From Desulfovibrionaceae bacterium (lineage in GTDB: Bacteria > Desulfobacterota > Desulfovibrionia > Desulfovibrionales > Desulfovibrionaceae): a DNA stretch of 39,790 nucleotides. The stretch covers positions 1-39,790 of the forward strand of contig JADFXV010000024.1 of the NCBI GenBank assembly GCA_015233395.1. Direction: 5' to 3'. This document shows positions 32,043 to 39,790 of this stretch, piece by piece. Position 1 is the first letter of the stretch, and each line of letters starts with the position of its first letter. The translations under genes and the position numbers were made by a program. The notes below the pieces were generated by a model. It was given only the letters and a program-made list of their open reading frames with translations. It searched no databases and had not been told where the DNA came from.

Positions 32043-32267
32043 TCAGGGGACTATTTTCCAGGAAATTTCCAGGCTGATTTTTTCCTTGTCCTTTTTCTGT
32101 CCGGCCTTGAATTCCACTGCCACCACCCGCGCGGGGTGCAAAACAAGGGTTTCCTTGTCGTCGGCAAGTTTCACTTCCCCGGCCTTCATGCCCTCGCTCA
32201 TGGCCTCGATGCGCGCGATCGCCTCGCGCAGCTCCATGACCCCTTCCAGCTTGACCTTGCTTCCCAT
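32043..32267 (-). CDS. amphi-Trp domain protein (first GAK gene)
   Basis: 74 residues, the minimal form of the amphi-Trp module: MGSKVKLEGVMELREAIARI, VVAVEFKAGQKKDKE and the closing ISLEISWKIVP. It is similar to the amphi-Trp protein at 29764 and to the N-terminal part of the XXXCH protein, so the locus has three related modules. ATG with AAGGAG 6 bases upstream is a strong start. It is separated from the XXXCH gene by ~250 bases that contain GC-rich hairpins (31996-32030) and a possible promoter, so the two may be transcribed separately. Confidence 0.82.
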   Translation of the reverse strand: MGSKVKLEGVMELREAIARIEAMSEGMKAGEVKLADDKETLVLHPARVVAVEFKAGQKKDKEKISLEISWKIVP

Positions 32268-32322
32268 GCGGCTCTCTCCTTGTGCGGCGACTGGTTGCGA
32301 CGGCCCGCGCCCTTGGCGTTCT

Positions 32323-32462
32323 GTTGAAAAACGCCATCCTGGCGTTTTTCAACTTCGGGCTGGCGAAAGTAATTTCGCCAACCCTCTCGGCTTGCGGGCA
32401 AAAAAGTTTGCCCGCAAGCCGGCGCGCCATCCCTGGCGCGCCGCATCCCGTTTTTCAACGGG
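32323..32462. repeat. Array of five perfect hairpins after the chemoreceptor gene
   Basis: Five perfect inverted repeats in a row: GTTGAAAAACGCC / GGCGTTTTTCAAC (32323-32353); TGGCGAAA / TTTCGCCA (32361-32380); CGGCTTGCGGGCAAA / TTTGCCCGCAAGCCG (32388-32421); GGCGCGCC / GGCGCGCC (32421-32442); CCCGTT / AACGGG (32447-32462). The last ends 3 bases before the stop codon region of the minus-strand chemoreceptor. The sequences differ from the composite repeat but the plan (4-5 hairpins in tandem just 3' of a gene) is the same. Confidence 0.85.
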
Positions 32463-32465
32463 GTG

Positions 32466-34868
32466 TTAGGCGGTCATCGTCTGGATGAGCTGTTTGAGGC
32501 CTTCGGCCTGCTGCGTCAGCGAAACGATGGACGCGGCCGAGGAGCGCATGCCCTCGGCGGTGTCCCGGGCGACTTTGCCGACTTCCTCGACAGCCGCGGC
32601 GACGCGCTGCTGGGACTGGCTTTGTTCGCGCACGGCGCCGGCGATCCCCAGCGACTGCGCGGCCGCCTCGGAGGATAGGCCCACGATGGCCGCGAGCGCC
32701 CGGCCCGAAAGATCGACCTTGGAGCCTGCCTCCTCGATGGCGGCGAAGGCCGCGTCCGTGTCCCGGATATTGGCCGTGACCAGTTCCTGGATCAGGCCTA
32801 CGCTGGCGGTGACGTTCTTGGTCGCGGCCATGGTTTTTTCGGCCAGTTTGCGCACCTCGTCGGCGACCACGGCGAACCCGCGCCCGGCCTCGCCGGCGCG
32901 GGCGGCCTCGATGGCGGCGTTGAGCGCCAGCAGATTGGTCTGGTCGGCGATGTCGCCGATGACGCCGATGATCTGGTCGATGTCCTCGGCCCGCTCGCCG
33001 AGCCGGTGCATGCCCTGGCTCAGCTCGCTCGAAATGCCGCGCACCCGCTTCAGGGCCGCCACCGACTGCTCGGCCACCTGGACTCCTTCGCGGGCTTTTT
33101 CCATGACCGCCTCGGCCCCGGCCGCCGCCTGGGTGGCCTCGCCGGCCATCTGGCCCAGGCTCAGCGTGATCGCGGCGATGGATTCGCCGGTGGCGCAAAT
33201 GCTCTGGCTTTGCCTGACCGCGCCCTGGCTGGCCAGTTCGACCGCGGCCGCGAGTTCGAACGCGTCGCGCGACACCTCGTGCGAAATGTGGTCGGCCTCG
33301 GTCGCGGCCTTGGCGATGAGATCGCGCTGGGAGCGGATGGCGTTCTCGCTTTGCGTCAGCGGCGTGAGATCGACGAACAGGTTGAAAACCCCGATCGCCT
33401 CGCCGTCTAGGTCGTACAGCGGCGCCGCGTCCATGCGGACGTGGAAGGGCGTTCCCTTGCGGCCCGCGCCCGAGACGTGCCGGTCGCGCGCCACCATACC
33501 CCGGTGGAAACACTCGGCGTTGACGCGCTCGCCCCGGCCAGGCCCGTAAAAGAGATCCTCGGCGTCTTGGCCCAGGTAATTCTCCGGCTCCCCGCCGAGT
33601 TCCAAAAGCCGCAGCAGGGCGCCGTTGACGAAGGTCGTCAGGTTGTCCTTGTCCGCGACCAGGCAGGGCACGGTCACGGCCTTGAGGATGCTCGAACTGA
33701 ACCCGAGCTTGTTCTTGAGTTCGACGACCATGCCGCACAATCCTTCGGCCAGGTCGTACAGTTCGGCCTTGAAGCCGCCCCTGACCGTCGTTTCCAGGCC
33801 GCCCTCGCGCACCTTGCGCAAATGCCCCCGGATGTCGCCGAGCGGCGTAAATATCTGCCGGCGCAAAAAGGCCACCGAAGACCAGACGACCACCAGGGCG
33901 GTGGCGGCCACGGCGACGCCCGCCGCCCGCTTCAGCCCCGCGACCGGGGCCAGGGCTTCGCGCGCGCCGACCTGGGCCACCAGAGCCCAGGTGGCGTCCC
34001 CGAACCGAAGCGGGGCAAAAGCGGCCAGCGCCTTTTCGCCCTGCGGCGAGCCGGCCTCGCCGGCGCCGGTTTTGCCCGCCAAAGCCTCGCGCGCGGCCGG
34101 CGAATCCAGGATGCGCGCCGTCCCCTCGGGACCACCGCGCTCCTTCAAATCCGGGCCGATGAGATAGCCTGCCCCGGATGCGCCCGCCCCGGTTGCGTCC
34201 AGACCGCCGCGGCTATTCATGAGCGCGGCCAGTTCGGCCCTGGGCAATTTGAGCAGGGCCACGCCCTCGGGCCGCCCCACATGGTCGAAAACCGGCGCGG
34301 CCGCATAGGCCGAGGGGACGTCGCCCGGCGAGGCCAGGGGCGCGAAATCGATCAGGACCGTTTTTTTGGACTTGAGCGCCTCGCGCCAGCCGCGCGCCAG
34401 GTGGGAGTCGCGAAGACTCCCCTTGTCCAGATCCTGGCCCGCTTCCGGGCCATTCGCGGCGCTGAAGACCACCTTGCCGTAATCGTCGACCAGCAGGGCG
34501 TCCTCGTAGCCCAGAACCTTCACGAAGGATGTAAAGGCCGGGGCCACGAAATCGTGCAAATCCTTGTAGTCCGGTTTGGAGACGTCGATGGGCTGGCCGG
34601 GTTTGACCTCCCCGGTGTAATAATCGCGCAGCATCCCGAGAGCGCTGTAGACTTCCTTGACCTGGGCGAAAATGGCCGCCTCTTTGGACCACTTCTCAAA
34701 CAAGGCCTGGGCGGCGCCGATCTTCATGTCCCGGACCGACTCCAGATTGTCGAAGGCCTGGGCCGCCAGCCCGTCGGCCCCGGTCTTCACCGCGTAGCCG
34801 CAGATGAAGACCAACGGGGCCAGGCCGGTCAGCAGACAAAAGGCGATCAATCTCGTGCGTAGGGTCAT
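32466..34868 (-). CDS. Methyl-accepting chemotaxis protein with Cache and PAS domains
   Basis: 800 residues. N-terminal membrane helix ([22 protein letters not shown], in part), a long periplasmic Cache-type sensor to ~300, a second helix ([17 protein letters not shown]) and a HAMP-like region. A cytoplasmic PAS domain follows (~375-490: [20 protein letters not shown]), then the signalling domain, whose hairpin tip includes [23 protein letters not shown], quoted in part as [15 protein letters not shown], and [13 protein letters not shown]. This is a complete transmembrane chemoreceptor with both an external and an internal sensor. No CheA/CheW genes are nearby. It ends beside the hairpin array and lies upstream of the GAK locus on the same strand, with about 200 bases between. 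Confidence 0.93.
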   Translation of the reverse strand: MTLRTRLIAFCLLTGLAPLVFICGYAVKTGADGLAAQAFDNLESVRDMKIGAAQALFEKWSKEAAIFAQVKEVYSALGMLRDYYTGEVKPGQPIDVSKPDYKDLHDFVAPAFTSFVKVLGYEDALLVDDYGKVVFSAANGPEAGQDLDKGSLRDSHLARGWREALKSKKTVLIDFAPLASPGDVPSAYAAAPVFDHVGRPEGVALLKLPRAELAALMNSRGGLDATGAGASGAGYLIGPDLKERGGPEGTARILDSPAAREALAGKTGAGEAGSPQGEKALAAFAPLRFGDATWALVAQVGAREALAPVAGLKRAAGVAVAATALVVVWSSVAFLRRQIFTPLGDIRGHLRKVREGGLETTVRGGFKAELYDLAEGLCGMVVELKNKLGFSSSILKAVTVPCLVADKDNLTTFVNGALLRLLELGGEPENYLGQDAEDLFYGPGRGERVNAECFHRGMVARDRHVSGAGRKGTPFHVRMDAAPLYDLDGEAIGVFNLFVDLTPLTQSENAIRSQRDLIAKAATEADHISHEVSRDAFELAAAVELASQGAVRQSQSICATGESIAAITLSLGQMAGEATQAAAGAEAVMEKAREGVQVAEQSVAALKRVRGISSELSQGMHRLGERAEDIDQIIGVIGDIADQTNLLALNAAIEAARAGEAGRGFAVVADEVRKLAEKTMAATKNVTASVGLIQELVTANIRDTDAAFAAIEEAGSKVDLSGRALAAIVGLSSEAAAQSLGIAGAVREQSQSQQRVAAAVEEVGKVARDTAEGMRSSAASIVSLTQQAEGLKQLIQTMTA

Positions 34869-35023
34869 GGCGCCGCCCGCCGGAGGAAAAAATTGGGGAA
34901 GACGTCTCCGGGGAGACTCAGTACGACAGGCTCGCGAGAATTTGGCCGCGCCGTGGCGACATTTGGGTTACGATTGGGCGCCCGGGTGACGAGCCGGCGG
35001 CGGGGCGAAGTCCGCTTTGGCCT
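34869..35023. other. Short intergenic region between phosphatase and chemoreceptor genes
   Basis: 155 bases with no gene. A small hairpin GTCTCC / GGAGAC lies near 34901. No clear promoter for the minus-strand chemoreceptor is seen, so it may be transcribed with the upstream phosphatase gene or from a promoter that departs from consensus. Confidence 0.4.
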
Positions 35024-35836
35024 TCAACCGCCCGCGTACCGGGCGTAAAATTCCCGGATGCATTGCGCGCGTTGCCGGTAAAACGGTTGCTTGTAGCCCG
35101 CCGCCGGATGGTTGAAGAGATCCACCCCGCCCACGAGGTGTTGGCGCAGGACCAGATCGTCGAGGCTCAGATCGCGTCCGTTGCGCAGGATGTCGCACAG
35201 GAGCATGAACGTCGTGGTCCGGCCCTCTCCCCCGTGACAATGGATATGAAACCAGGCGTCCGCCGGACTGGCGTTGAAAAAATCGACGAACCGGGCGGCT
35301 TCCTCTTGGCTGGGAGCGCGGTGATCGGGGACCGCGAAGCGCACGTAGGCGAGACCGGCGCGCGCCGCCGCCTCGCGCTCGGTCGCTACCGCCTCCACTG
35401 TGAGTTCGTCCGTTCTGCGTTGATCGATCCGCCCCTGCGCGTCCTTGGTCACGGCCCGGGTCACGGCGATGGTTTTTCCGGGCAGGGCCGCAAGCCTCGC
35501 CTCTTCGTCGCCCATGGAGCGCGCCGCGTCAAAACCCAGATTGGCCCAGTTCTTCTGGCCGTACCAGCTCACCGGAATGTCGTTTATAAACCCGTGCGAC
35601 TCCTGGCGCAGGTCGACCAGAATGATTTTTTGCGCCAGCGGCCGGACGTTCTCGATGAGGTCGCGGACCGAGGGCTGTTCGCTGCCCGAAACAAAGAGCG
35701 TGTCCAGGCCCTTGCGCGACGGCGGCGACGGATGCTCGAAAGCGTACGGGCGGGTGCAGACCCGGAAATGGCAGGGAAGCGTTTCCCCCTCGTGCTGGTC
35801 GTAGATGATCGTCAAGGGACTACCGCCGCTGTCCAT
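35024..35836 (-). CDS. PTP-like phytase/inositol-phosphate phosphatase family protein
   Basis: 270 residues. The P-loop HCHGGEGRT (catalytic C200, R206) is the C-x5-R signature of cysteine phosphatases; the likely general acid lies in VPDHRAP (D171). The segment VDLRQESHGFINDIPVSWYG, quoted in part as DLRQESHGFIND, is typical of the PTP-like phytases that remove phosphates from inositol hexakisphosphate. There is no signal peptide, so it would act inside the cell, unlike most secreted phytases. This favours an intracellular phosphate ester or inositol phosphate as substrate, which is an inference. ATG with GGAGG 7 bases upstream. Same strand as, and upstream of, the chemoreceptor and GAK genes. 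Confidence 0.82.
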   Translation of the reverse strand: MDSGGSPLTIIYDQHEGETLPCHFRVCTRPYAFEHPSPPSRKGLDTLFVSGSEQPSVRDLIENVRPLAQKIILVDLRQESHGFINDIPVSWYGQKNWANLGFDAARSMGDEEARLAALPGKTIAVTRAVTKDAQGRIDQRRTDELTVEAVATEREAAARAGLAYVRFAVPDHRAPSQEEAARFVDFFNASPADAWFHIHCHGGEGRTTTFMLLCDILRNGRDLSLDDLVLRQHLVGGVDLFNHPAAGYKQPFYRQRAQCIREFYARYAGG

Positions 35837-36058
35837 GTCCGCGCCTCCGTCTTCGGCCGCTTACGCCCCAAGGCTTTGCCTGACCCGTCCATACTCCCGG
35901 AGCGCTTCGGGGTCCATGGGATTATCGGACTTGAGTCCGGCCGGGCGGCCTCTTGACCCTGGACCGGGAAAACGAGATTGTGCGCCGAGCCATGGGACTT
36001 CGCCGCCGCCTTGCCGGCGGCGCGCGCCAACACGCAACCGGAAAAAGGGGCCGCGCAT
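35837..36058. other. Divergent promoter region between phosphatase and malate dehydrogenase genes
   Basis: 222 bases. It contains the phosphatase ribosome site and a weak plus-strand promoter candidate (TTGACC at 35953 and GATTGT at 35976, 17-base spacer) ahead of the malate dehydrogenase gene. No coding feature that I can support; a short minus-strand frame ending at 35861 has no ribosome site. Confidence 0.35.
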
Positions 36059-36991
36059 ATGAACGGGAAAATCACCGTTTTCGGAGCGGGCAACGTCGGC
36101 GGGGCCGTGACCCGCAGGCTCATCGAGCGCAAATTGTGCAAGACGGTCGTGCTCGTGGACCGTTCGCCGGAAAAGGCCCAGGGCGTGGCCCTGGACATCC
36201 TGGAGGCCAGCCCGGTGGACCTGCTCGAACCGGTGTGCGTCTCGGGCGAGGACATCGAACAGACCCGCGATTCCGAGATCGTGATCATCACCGCCGGGGC
36301 CACCCGCAAGGAAGGCATGAGCCGCGACGAACTGCTCAAGATCAACGCCGCCATCGTCGCCGAGTGCGTGTCGAAATCGTCCAAATACAGTCCCTACGCC
36401 TTCTACATCGTGGTCAGCAATCCGCTGAACGTCATGTGCCACGTGGCCATGCGCGCCGGGCAACTGCCCCGGACCCGGGTCGCCGGCATGGCCGGAATCC
36501 TCGATTCCTGCCGCTTCCAGTATTTCATCTCCAAGGAACTCGGCGTCAGCGTGGAGAACGTGCAGGCCATGGTGCTCGGCGAGCACGGCGAGGACATGGT
36601 GCCCGTGCCGCGCTATTCCACCGTGGCCGGGATCCCGGTCACCGAACTGCTCGACGAGCAAAAGCTCGCCGGGCTGATCGGCCGCACCCGCGACGGCGGG
36701 GCGGAAATCATCCGCCTGATGCACACCAGCGCCTACTACGCCCCGGCCTCGGCCGTGGTCCAGATGGTCGCGGCCGTGGTCATGAACAAGAAAAAGATCC
36801 TGCCCTGCGCCTCCTATCTCTCCGGCGAATACGGCATTTGCGGCGCCTTCGTCGGCGTGCCGGTCAAGCTCGGGGCCAACGGCGTCGAAGAGGTCGTGGA
36901 GATTTCCCTGACCGACGGCGAACGCCAGGCGCTGCACGCAAGCGCCGACAAGATCAAGGCCCAGCTGGCCCTGCTCGGCGAAACCTGCTGA
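36059..36991 (+). CDS. mdh: Malate dehydrogenase (lactate/malate family)
   Basis: 310 residues. NAD-binding GAGNVGG near the start with an Asp (VLVDRSPEKAQG) at the end of strand 2, favouring NAD over NADP. TRKEGMSRDELL contains the Arg in the substrate loop that marks malate rather than lactate dehydrogenases; VSNPLNVM and LGEHGEDMVPV carry the active-site Asn and catalytic His. Reaction: malate to oxaloacetate, reversible. Start at the ATG with AAAGGGG upstream (10 bases); an earlier frame exists without a site. First of four plus-strand genes with fumarase/tartrate dehydratase and a decarboxylating dehydrogenase, so it should belong to a C4-dicarboxylate pathway (malate-fumarate-oxaloacetate or tartrate breakdown). 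Confidence 0.92.
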   Translation: MNGKITVFGAGNVGGAVTRRLIERKLCKTVVLVDRSPEKAQGVALDILEASPVDLLEPVCVSGEDIEQTRDSEIVIITAGATRKEGMSRDELLKINAAIVAECVSKSSKYSPYAFYIVVSNPLNVMCHVAMRAGQLPRTRVAGMAGILDSCRFQYFISKELGVSVENVQAMVLGEHGEDMVPVPRYSTVAGIPVTELLDEQKLAGLIGRTRDGGAEIIRLMHTSAYYAPASAVVQMVAAVVMNKKKILPCASYLSGEYGICGAFVGVPVKLGANGVEEVVEISLTDGERQALHASADKIKAQLALLGETC

Positions 36992-37009
36992 GCGCAAGGA
37001 CACCTGCCC

Positions 37010-37921
37010 ATGGACACGCGCCTTGCTCGAAACAAACTGACGGACCTCATGGCCGCCTTCACCGGCTACGTGGGCAAACACCTGCCCACGGACGTGCTCG
37101 ATAAGCTCGCCGAACTCCGGGCCGGTGAAACCAGCCCCCTGGCCGCGGCGGTCTACGACTCCATGTTTGAGAACCTCGCGGCCGCCGCCAGGCTGGACCG
37201 CCCCTGCTGCCAGGACACCGGCGCGATCCAGTTTTTCGTGCGCGCGGGCGCGCGCTTCCCGCTGCTTGGCGACCTGGCCGGGATTCTTACGGACGCCGTG
37301 CGCCGGGCCACCATCGAGGCGCCGCTGCGCCACAACGCGGTCGAAACCTTTGTCGAAAAAAACACCGGCGACAACACCGGTTCGCGCGCGCCCTGGATCG
37401 AATGGGAGATCGCCGGCAGCGGCGATCCGGGCCAGGACGAGGCCGTGATCGAGGTCTACATGGCCGGCGGCGGTTGCAGCCTGCCCGGCCAAGCCAAGGT
37501 GCTCATGCCGGCGGCCGGGTACGAGGGCGTCGCCGCCTTCGTCTTCGACGTGGTCGCCTCCTACGGCGTGAACGCCTGCCCGCCCCTGCTCGTGGGCGTC
37601 GGCGTCTCCACCTCTGTGGAAACGGCGGCCATGCTCTCCAAGCGCGCCATTCTGCGCCCGCTCGGCAGCCGCCACCCGAATCCGGACGCGGCCAGGATGG
37701 AGCTGCTCCTGGAAAACGGCCTCAACCGCCTGGGCCTGGGCCCCCAGGGCATAACGGGCAACGCCACGGTGCTCGGGGTGCACCTCGAATCCTCGGCCAG
37801 GCATCCCTCGACCATCGGCGTGGGCGTGTCCGTGGGCTGCTGGGCGCACCGGCGCGGGACCATCCGCATCGGCGCGGACCTGTCCCACGAAGTCCTCTCC
37901 CACAAGGAGGCCTCGCTGTGA
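37010..37921 (+). CDS. Class I fumarate hydratase / tartrate dehydratase alpha subunit
   Basis: 303 residues. The alpha subunit of the two-subunit oxygen-sensitive Fe-S hydro-lyases. Three conserved Cys for the [4Fe-4S] cluster lie in [24 protein letters not shown] and [11 protein letters not shown]. Other family segments: [14 protein letters not shown] and [15 protein letters not shown]. It may act on fumarate/malate or on L-tartrate; sequence by eye does not separate them. It starts 18 bases after the malate dehydrogenase stop, and its stop overlaps the GTG of the beta subunit (GTGA), so the two are coupled. A 4Fe-4S enzyme of this class suits an anaerobe. Confidence 0.9.
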   Translation: MDTRLARNKLTDLMAAFTGYVGKHLPTDVLDKLAELRAGETSPLAAAVYDSMFENLAAAARLDRPCCQDTGAIQFFVRAGARFPLLGDLAGILTDAVRRATIEAPLRHNAVETFVEKNTGDNTGSRAPWIEWEIAGSGDPGQDEAVIEVYMAGGGCSLPGQAKVLMPAAGYEGVAAFVFDVVASYGVNACPPLLVGVGVSTSVETAAMLSKRAILRPLGSRHPNPDAARMELLLENGLNRLGLGPQGITGNATVLGVHLESSARHPSTIGVGVSVGCWAHRRGTIRIGADLSHEVLSHKEASL

Positions 37922-38523
37922 AACGGATTTTGACCACGCCGATCCGGGATGACGATATCGAAGACTTGCGGGTGGGCGACGTGGTCTATTTAAACGGCCG
38001 CATCGTCACCTGCCGCGACGTCGGCCACCGCCGGCTGATCGAACTCGGCCGCGCCCTGCCCGTGGACCTGCGCGGCCTGGCCATCTTCCACGCCGGTCCG
38101 ATCGTGGCGGGGGACGGGGACCGGTGGCGCATGATCAGCGTCGGCCCGACCACCAGCATGCGCATGGAGGCCTACGAAGACCGCTTCATCGCGCAAACCG
38201 GGGTCAAACTCATCGTGGGCAAGGGCGGCATGGGGGAGAAAACCGCCGCGGCCTGCGCCCGCCACAAGGCGCTGCACGCGGTCTTTCCCGGCGGCTGCGC
38301 GGTGCTGGCCGCGACCGAGGTGCAGGACATCGAAAGCGTCCACTGGGAGGACCTGGGCATGCCCGAAGCCCTGTGGGTCTGCCGGGTCAAGGAATTCGGG
38401 CCGCTGATCGTGTCCATCGACGCCACGGGCGCGAACCTGTTCGCGGCCAACCGCGCCCGGTTCGAGGAAAAAAAAGCGCCGCTGGTCGAGGAGATCGGCC
38501 GCCAGGTGCGCTTCATCAAATAA
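37918..38523 (+). CDS. Class I fumarate hydratase / tartrate dehydratase beta subunit
   Basis: 201 residues, matching the C-terminal domain of FumA and the separate beta subunit. Hallmarks: [21 protein letters not shown], quoted in part as [11 protein letters not shown], then [18 protein letters not shown] and [14 protein letters not shown] start at 37918 overlaps the alpha stop, with AAGGAGG 8 bases before it. The frame is open upstream but that part lies antisense-like in the alpha gene and is not used. It completes the hydro-lyase heterodimer. Confidence 0.9.
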   Translation: MKRILTTPIRDDDIEDLRVGDVVYLNGRIVTCRDVGHRRLIELGRALPVDLRGLAIFHAGPIVAGDGDRWRMISVGPTTSMRMEAYEDRFIAQTGVKLIVGKGGMGEKTAAACARHKALHAVFPGGCAVLAATEVQDIESVHWEDLGMPEALWVCRVKEFGPLIVSIDATGANLFAANRARFEEKKAPLVEEIGRQVRFIK

Positions 38524-38568
38524 CGGCCGCCCCGGCCCTTGCAATCTTGTCCCGAAAAGGAGAACGCC

Positions 38569-39642
38569 ATGCGCACGTATAGGATCGCGGTCATTCCCGG
38601 CGACGGCGTCGGCAAGGAGCTGGCCCCCGAGGGCGTGCGGGCGCTCGACGCCGCCGCCGCGCGCTGCGGCTCGTTTCGGCTCGCCTGCGAATATTTCCCC
38701 TGGGGCTGCGACTACTACGTCGAGCACGGAACCATGATGCCGGCCGACGGGCTGGACGTCCTCAAAGCCTTCGACGCCATCTATTTCGGCGCGGTGGGCT
38801 ACCCCGCGCTCGTGCCCGACGACGTCTCGCTGCACGGACTCCTGCTCAAGATCCGCCTGGGTTTCGACCAGTACGTCTGCCTGCGCCCGAGCTCTCTCTT
38901 GCCCGGCGTGGCCAGCCCGCTGGCCGGAGTCGCGCCCGGCGACATCGACTTCGTGGTCGTGCGCGAGAACACCGAGGGCGAATACGCCGGCGCGGGCGGC
39001 CGCGTCCACCCGGGCCAGCCCCTCGAACTGGCGCTTGAAACCTCGGTCTTCACCCGCGCGGGCGTCAGCCGCGTGATCCGCTACGCCTTCGAACTGGCCC
39101 GGAGCCGGCCGCGCAAACTGCTCGCCAGCGTCACCAAGTCCAACGCCCAAAAACACACCCTCACCTTCTGGGACGAGATCTTCGAGGAGATCGCCAGGGA
39201 CTATCCGGACGTGAAAACCGAACGCGTCCTGGTCGACGCCATGGCCGCCCGCTTCGTGCTGCGGCCGCGCTCGCTCGACGTGGTCGTGGCCTCCAACCTC
39301 TTCGCGGACATCCTGACCGACATCGGCGGGGCGATCACCGGGAGCCTGGGCCTTGCGGCCAGCGCCAACATCAATCCCGAACGGCTCTACCCGTCCATGT
39401 TCGAACCGGTGCACGGCTCGGCCCCGGACATTTACGGCAAGGGCATCGCCAACCCCATCGCCATGGCCGCCAGCGGCGCGATGATGCTCGATTTTCTGGG
39501 CGAAAAACACGCCGCGGCCCTGATCGACGCGGCGATACGATCCGTCACCGCCGCGGGCGAAACCCTCACCCCGGACCTGGGCGGCGCGGCCACCACCACC
39601 CAAACGGCCGACGCGCTGATCGAGAAGATCAACGCCGCTTAA
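38569..39642 (+). CDS. Tartrate/D-malate-type decarboxylating dehydrogenase (TtuC/DmlA-like)
   Basis: 357 residues of the isocitrate/isopropylmalate dehydrogenase superfamily. VIPGDGVGKEL at the N-terminus, LRPSSLLPGVASPL, RENTEGEYAGAGGR, VTKSNAQKHT, DAMAARFVLRP, VASNLFADILTDIGGA and FEPVHGSAPDI. The combination with LLPGVASPL and the SNLF block is closest to TtuC/DmlA, which act on tartrate or D-malate, more than to isocitrate dehydrogenase. Product inferred: oxidative decarboxylation of a C4 hydroxy acid. ATG with AAAAGGAG 7 bases upstream. Last of the four-gene operon with mdh and the hydro-lyase subunits; 45 bases after the beta stop. Confidence 0.85.
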   Translation: MRTYRIAVIPGDGVGKELAPEGVRALDAAAARCGSFRLACEYFPWGCDYYVEHGTMMPADGLDVLKAFDAIYFGAVGYPALVPDDVSLHGLLLKIRLGFDQYVCLRPSSLLPGVASPLAGVAPGDIDFVVVRENTEGEYAGAGGRVHPGQPLELALETSVFTRAGVSRVIRYAFELARSRPRKLLASVTKSNAQKHTLTFWDEIFEEIARDYPDVKTERVLVDAMAARFVLRPRSLDVVVASNLFADILTDIGGAITGSLGLAASANINPERLYPSMFEPVHGSAPDIYGKGIANPIAMAASGAMMLDFLGEKHAAALIDAAIRSVTAAGETLTPDLGGAATTTQTADALIEKINAA

Positions 39643-39790
39643 AGCTATTTGGATAGTGGAGCATCGGGGGAGCAACCCCCACCTCCGAAAAACTTTGTAG
39701 GGTTTTGGCTGGAGTCGCTCCCTTTGGCTTGCGGCGGGTTCGTCCCCCCTGTCAAAATTTTTGAGGGGGAGCGCGAGGGGGAACTTTTTT
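39643..39790. other. Terminal intergenic stretch with GC hairpins
   Basis: Runs to the window edge. It has GGGGG-agcaa-CCCCC (39666-39680) and a CCCCC / GGGGG stem with TCAAAA / TTTTGA (about 39745-39769), then a T-run at the end. It is probably the operon terminator plus one of the G/C-rich intergenic hairpins of this genome. No gene. Confidence 0.45.

Noticed and set aside
35861-35917. Tiny minus-strand frame MDPEALREYGRVRQSLGA between the phosphatase and malate dehydrogenase genes
   Set aside because: Protein-like composition but no ribosome binding site and only 18 codons; not enough to call a gene.
35861-37903. Minus-strand open frame of about 680 codons opposite the malate dehydrogenase and hydro-lyase genes
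   Set aside because: Antisense shadow of two well-supported genes; repetitive His/Gly/Val composition.
1-39790. tRNA, rRNA, integrase or transposase genes
   Set aside because: No sequence with the expected structure or motifs was seen on either strand; short tRNAs could be missed by eye, but none lies next to the AT-rich island edges.

Overview
The window looks like a piece of a GC-rich deltaproteobacterial chromosome, most likely a sulfate reducer of the Desulfovibrionales. This is inferred from the gene families together: a GAK locus (CofD-like, ATP-grasp and HprK-like proteins with amphi-Trp and XXXCH proteins), KaiBC, DksA/TraR, a two-subunit class I hydro-lyase, and intergenic GC-rich hairpin repeats. 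There is no rRNA or tRNA to settle it. I see no rRNA, tRNA, CRISPR array, transposase or prophage gene.

Layout: (1) 1-2180, periplasmic metal/stress proteins (a DUF305 protein and a Spy/ZraP-like Met-rich protein) separated by decayed repeats. (2) 2500-7020, a clock-like signalling cluster: a perfect sigma70-type promoter, a PAS protein with a KaiA-like C-terminal helical region, kaiB, kaiC, then a PAS hybrid histidine kinase. (3) 7145-10100, a strikingly AT-rich island on the minus strand with a large membrane protein and a pseudopilin-like protein. (4) 10818-13430, a membrane GGDEF protein with a degenerate active site but an intact I-site, and a TPR protein. (5) 13757-19847, an envelope or lipid cluster: OlsF-like acyltransferase, small protein, PHP-glycosyltransferase fusion, radical SAM enzyme. 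(6) DksA/TraR (minus), then MgtA-type Mg2+ P-type ATPase and an NTF2-like exported protein (plus). (7) 24011-32267, minus strand, the GAK locus: two amphi-Trp proteins, an XXXCH protein, a PHP-like protein, a PhoU-APH kinase fusion, ATP-grasp enzyme, HprK-like kinase, CofD/YvcK-like protein, a small protein with an internal duplication, and a 32-residue membrane microprotein. A chemoreceptor and a PTP-type phytase-like phosphatase lie upstream on the same strand. (8) 36059-39642, a C4-dicarboxylate operon: malate dehydrogenase, class I fumarase/tartrate dehydratase alpha and beta, and a TtuC-like decarboxylating dehydrogenase.

Two gene systems deserve attention. The kai cluster has the catalytic and phosphorylation residues of a working KaiC, and its first gene encodes a candidate KaiA substitute. 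The GAK locus is a named but functionally unassigned set of phosphate-handling folds, here packed with one-base gaps and stop/start overlaps, with a PhoU-kinase fusion and an inositol-phosphatase-like enzyme nearby.

A third signal is non-coding. A composite element of about 123 bp, made of four successive hairpins, occurs in full, partial or single-hairpin form at nine sites. Its first hairpin lies just 3' of a stop codon, oriented with that gene, at five of the seven places where it occurs. A separate array of five perfect hairpins follows the chemoreceptor gene. All assignments are by eye from motifs; no searches were run.
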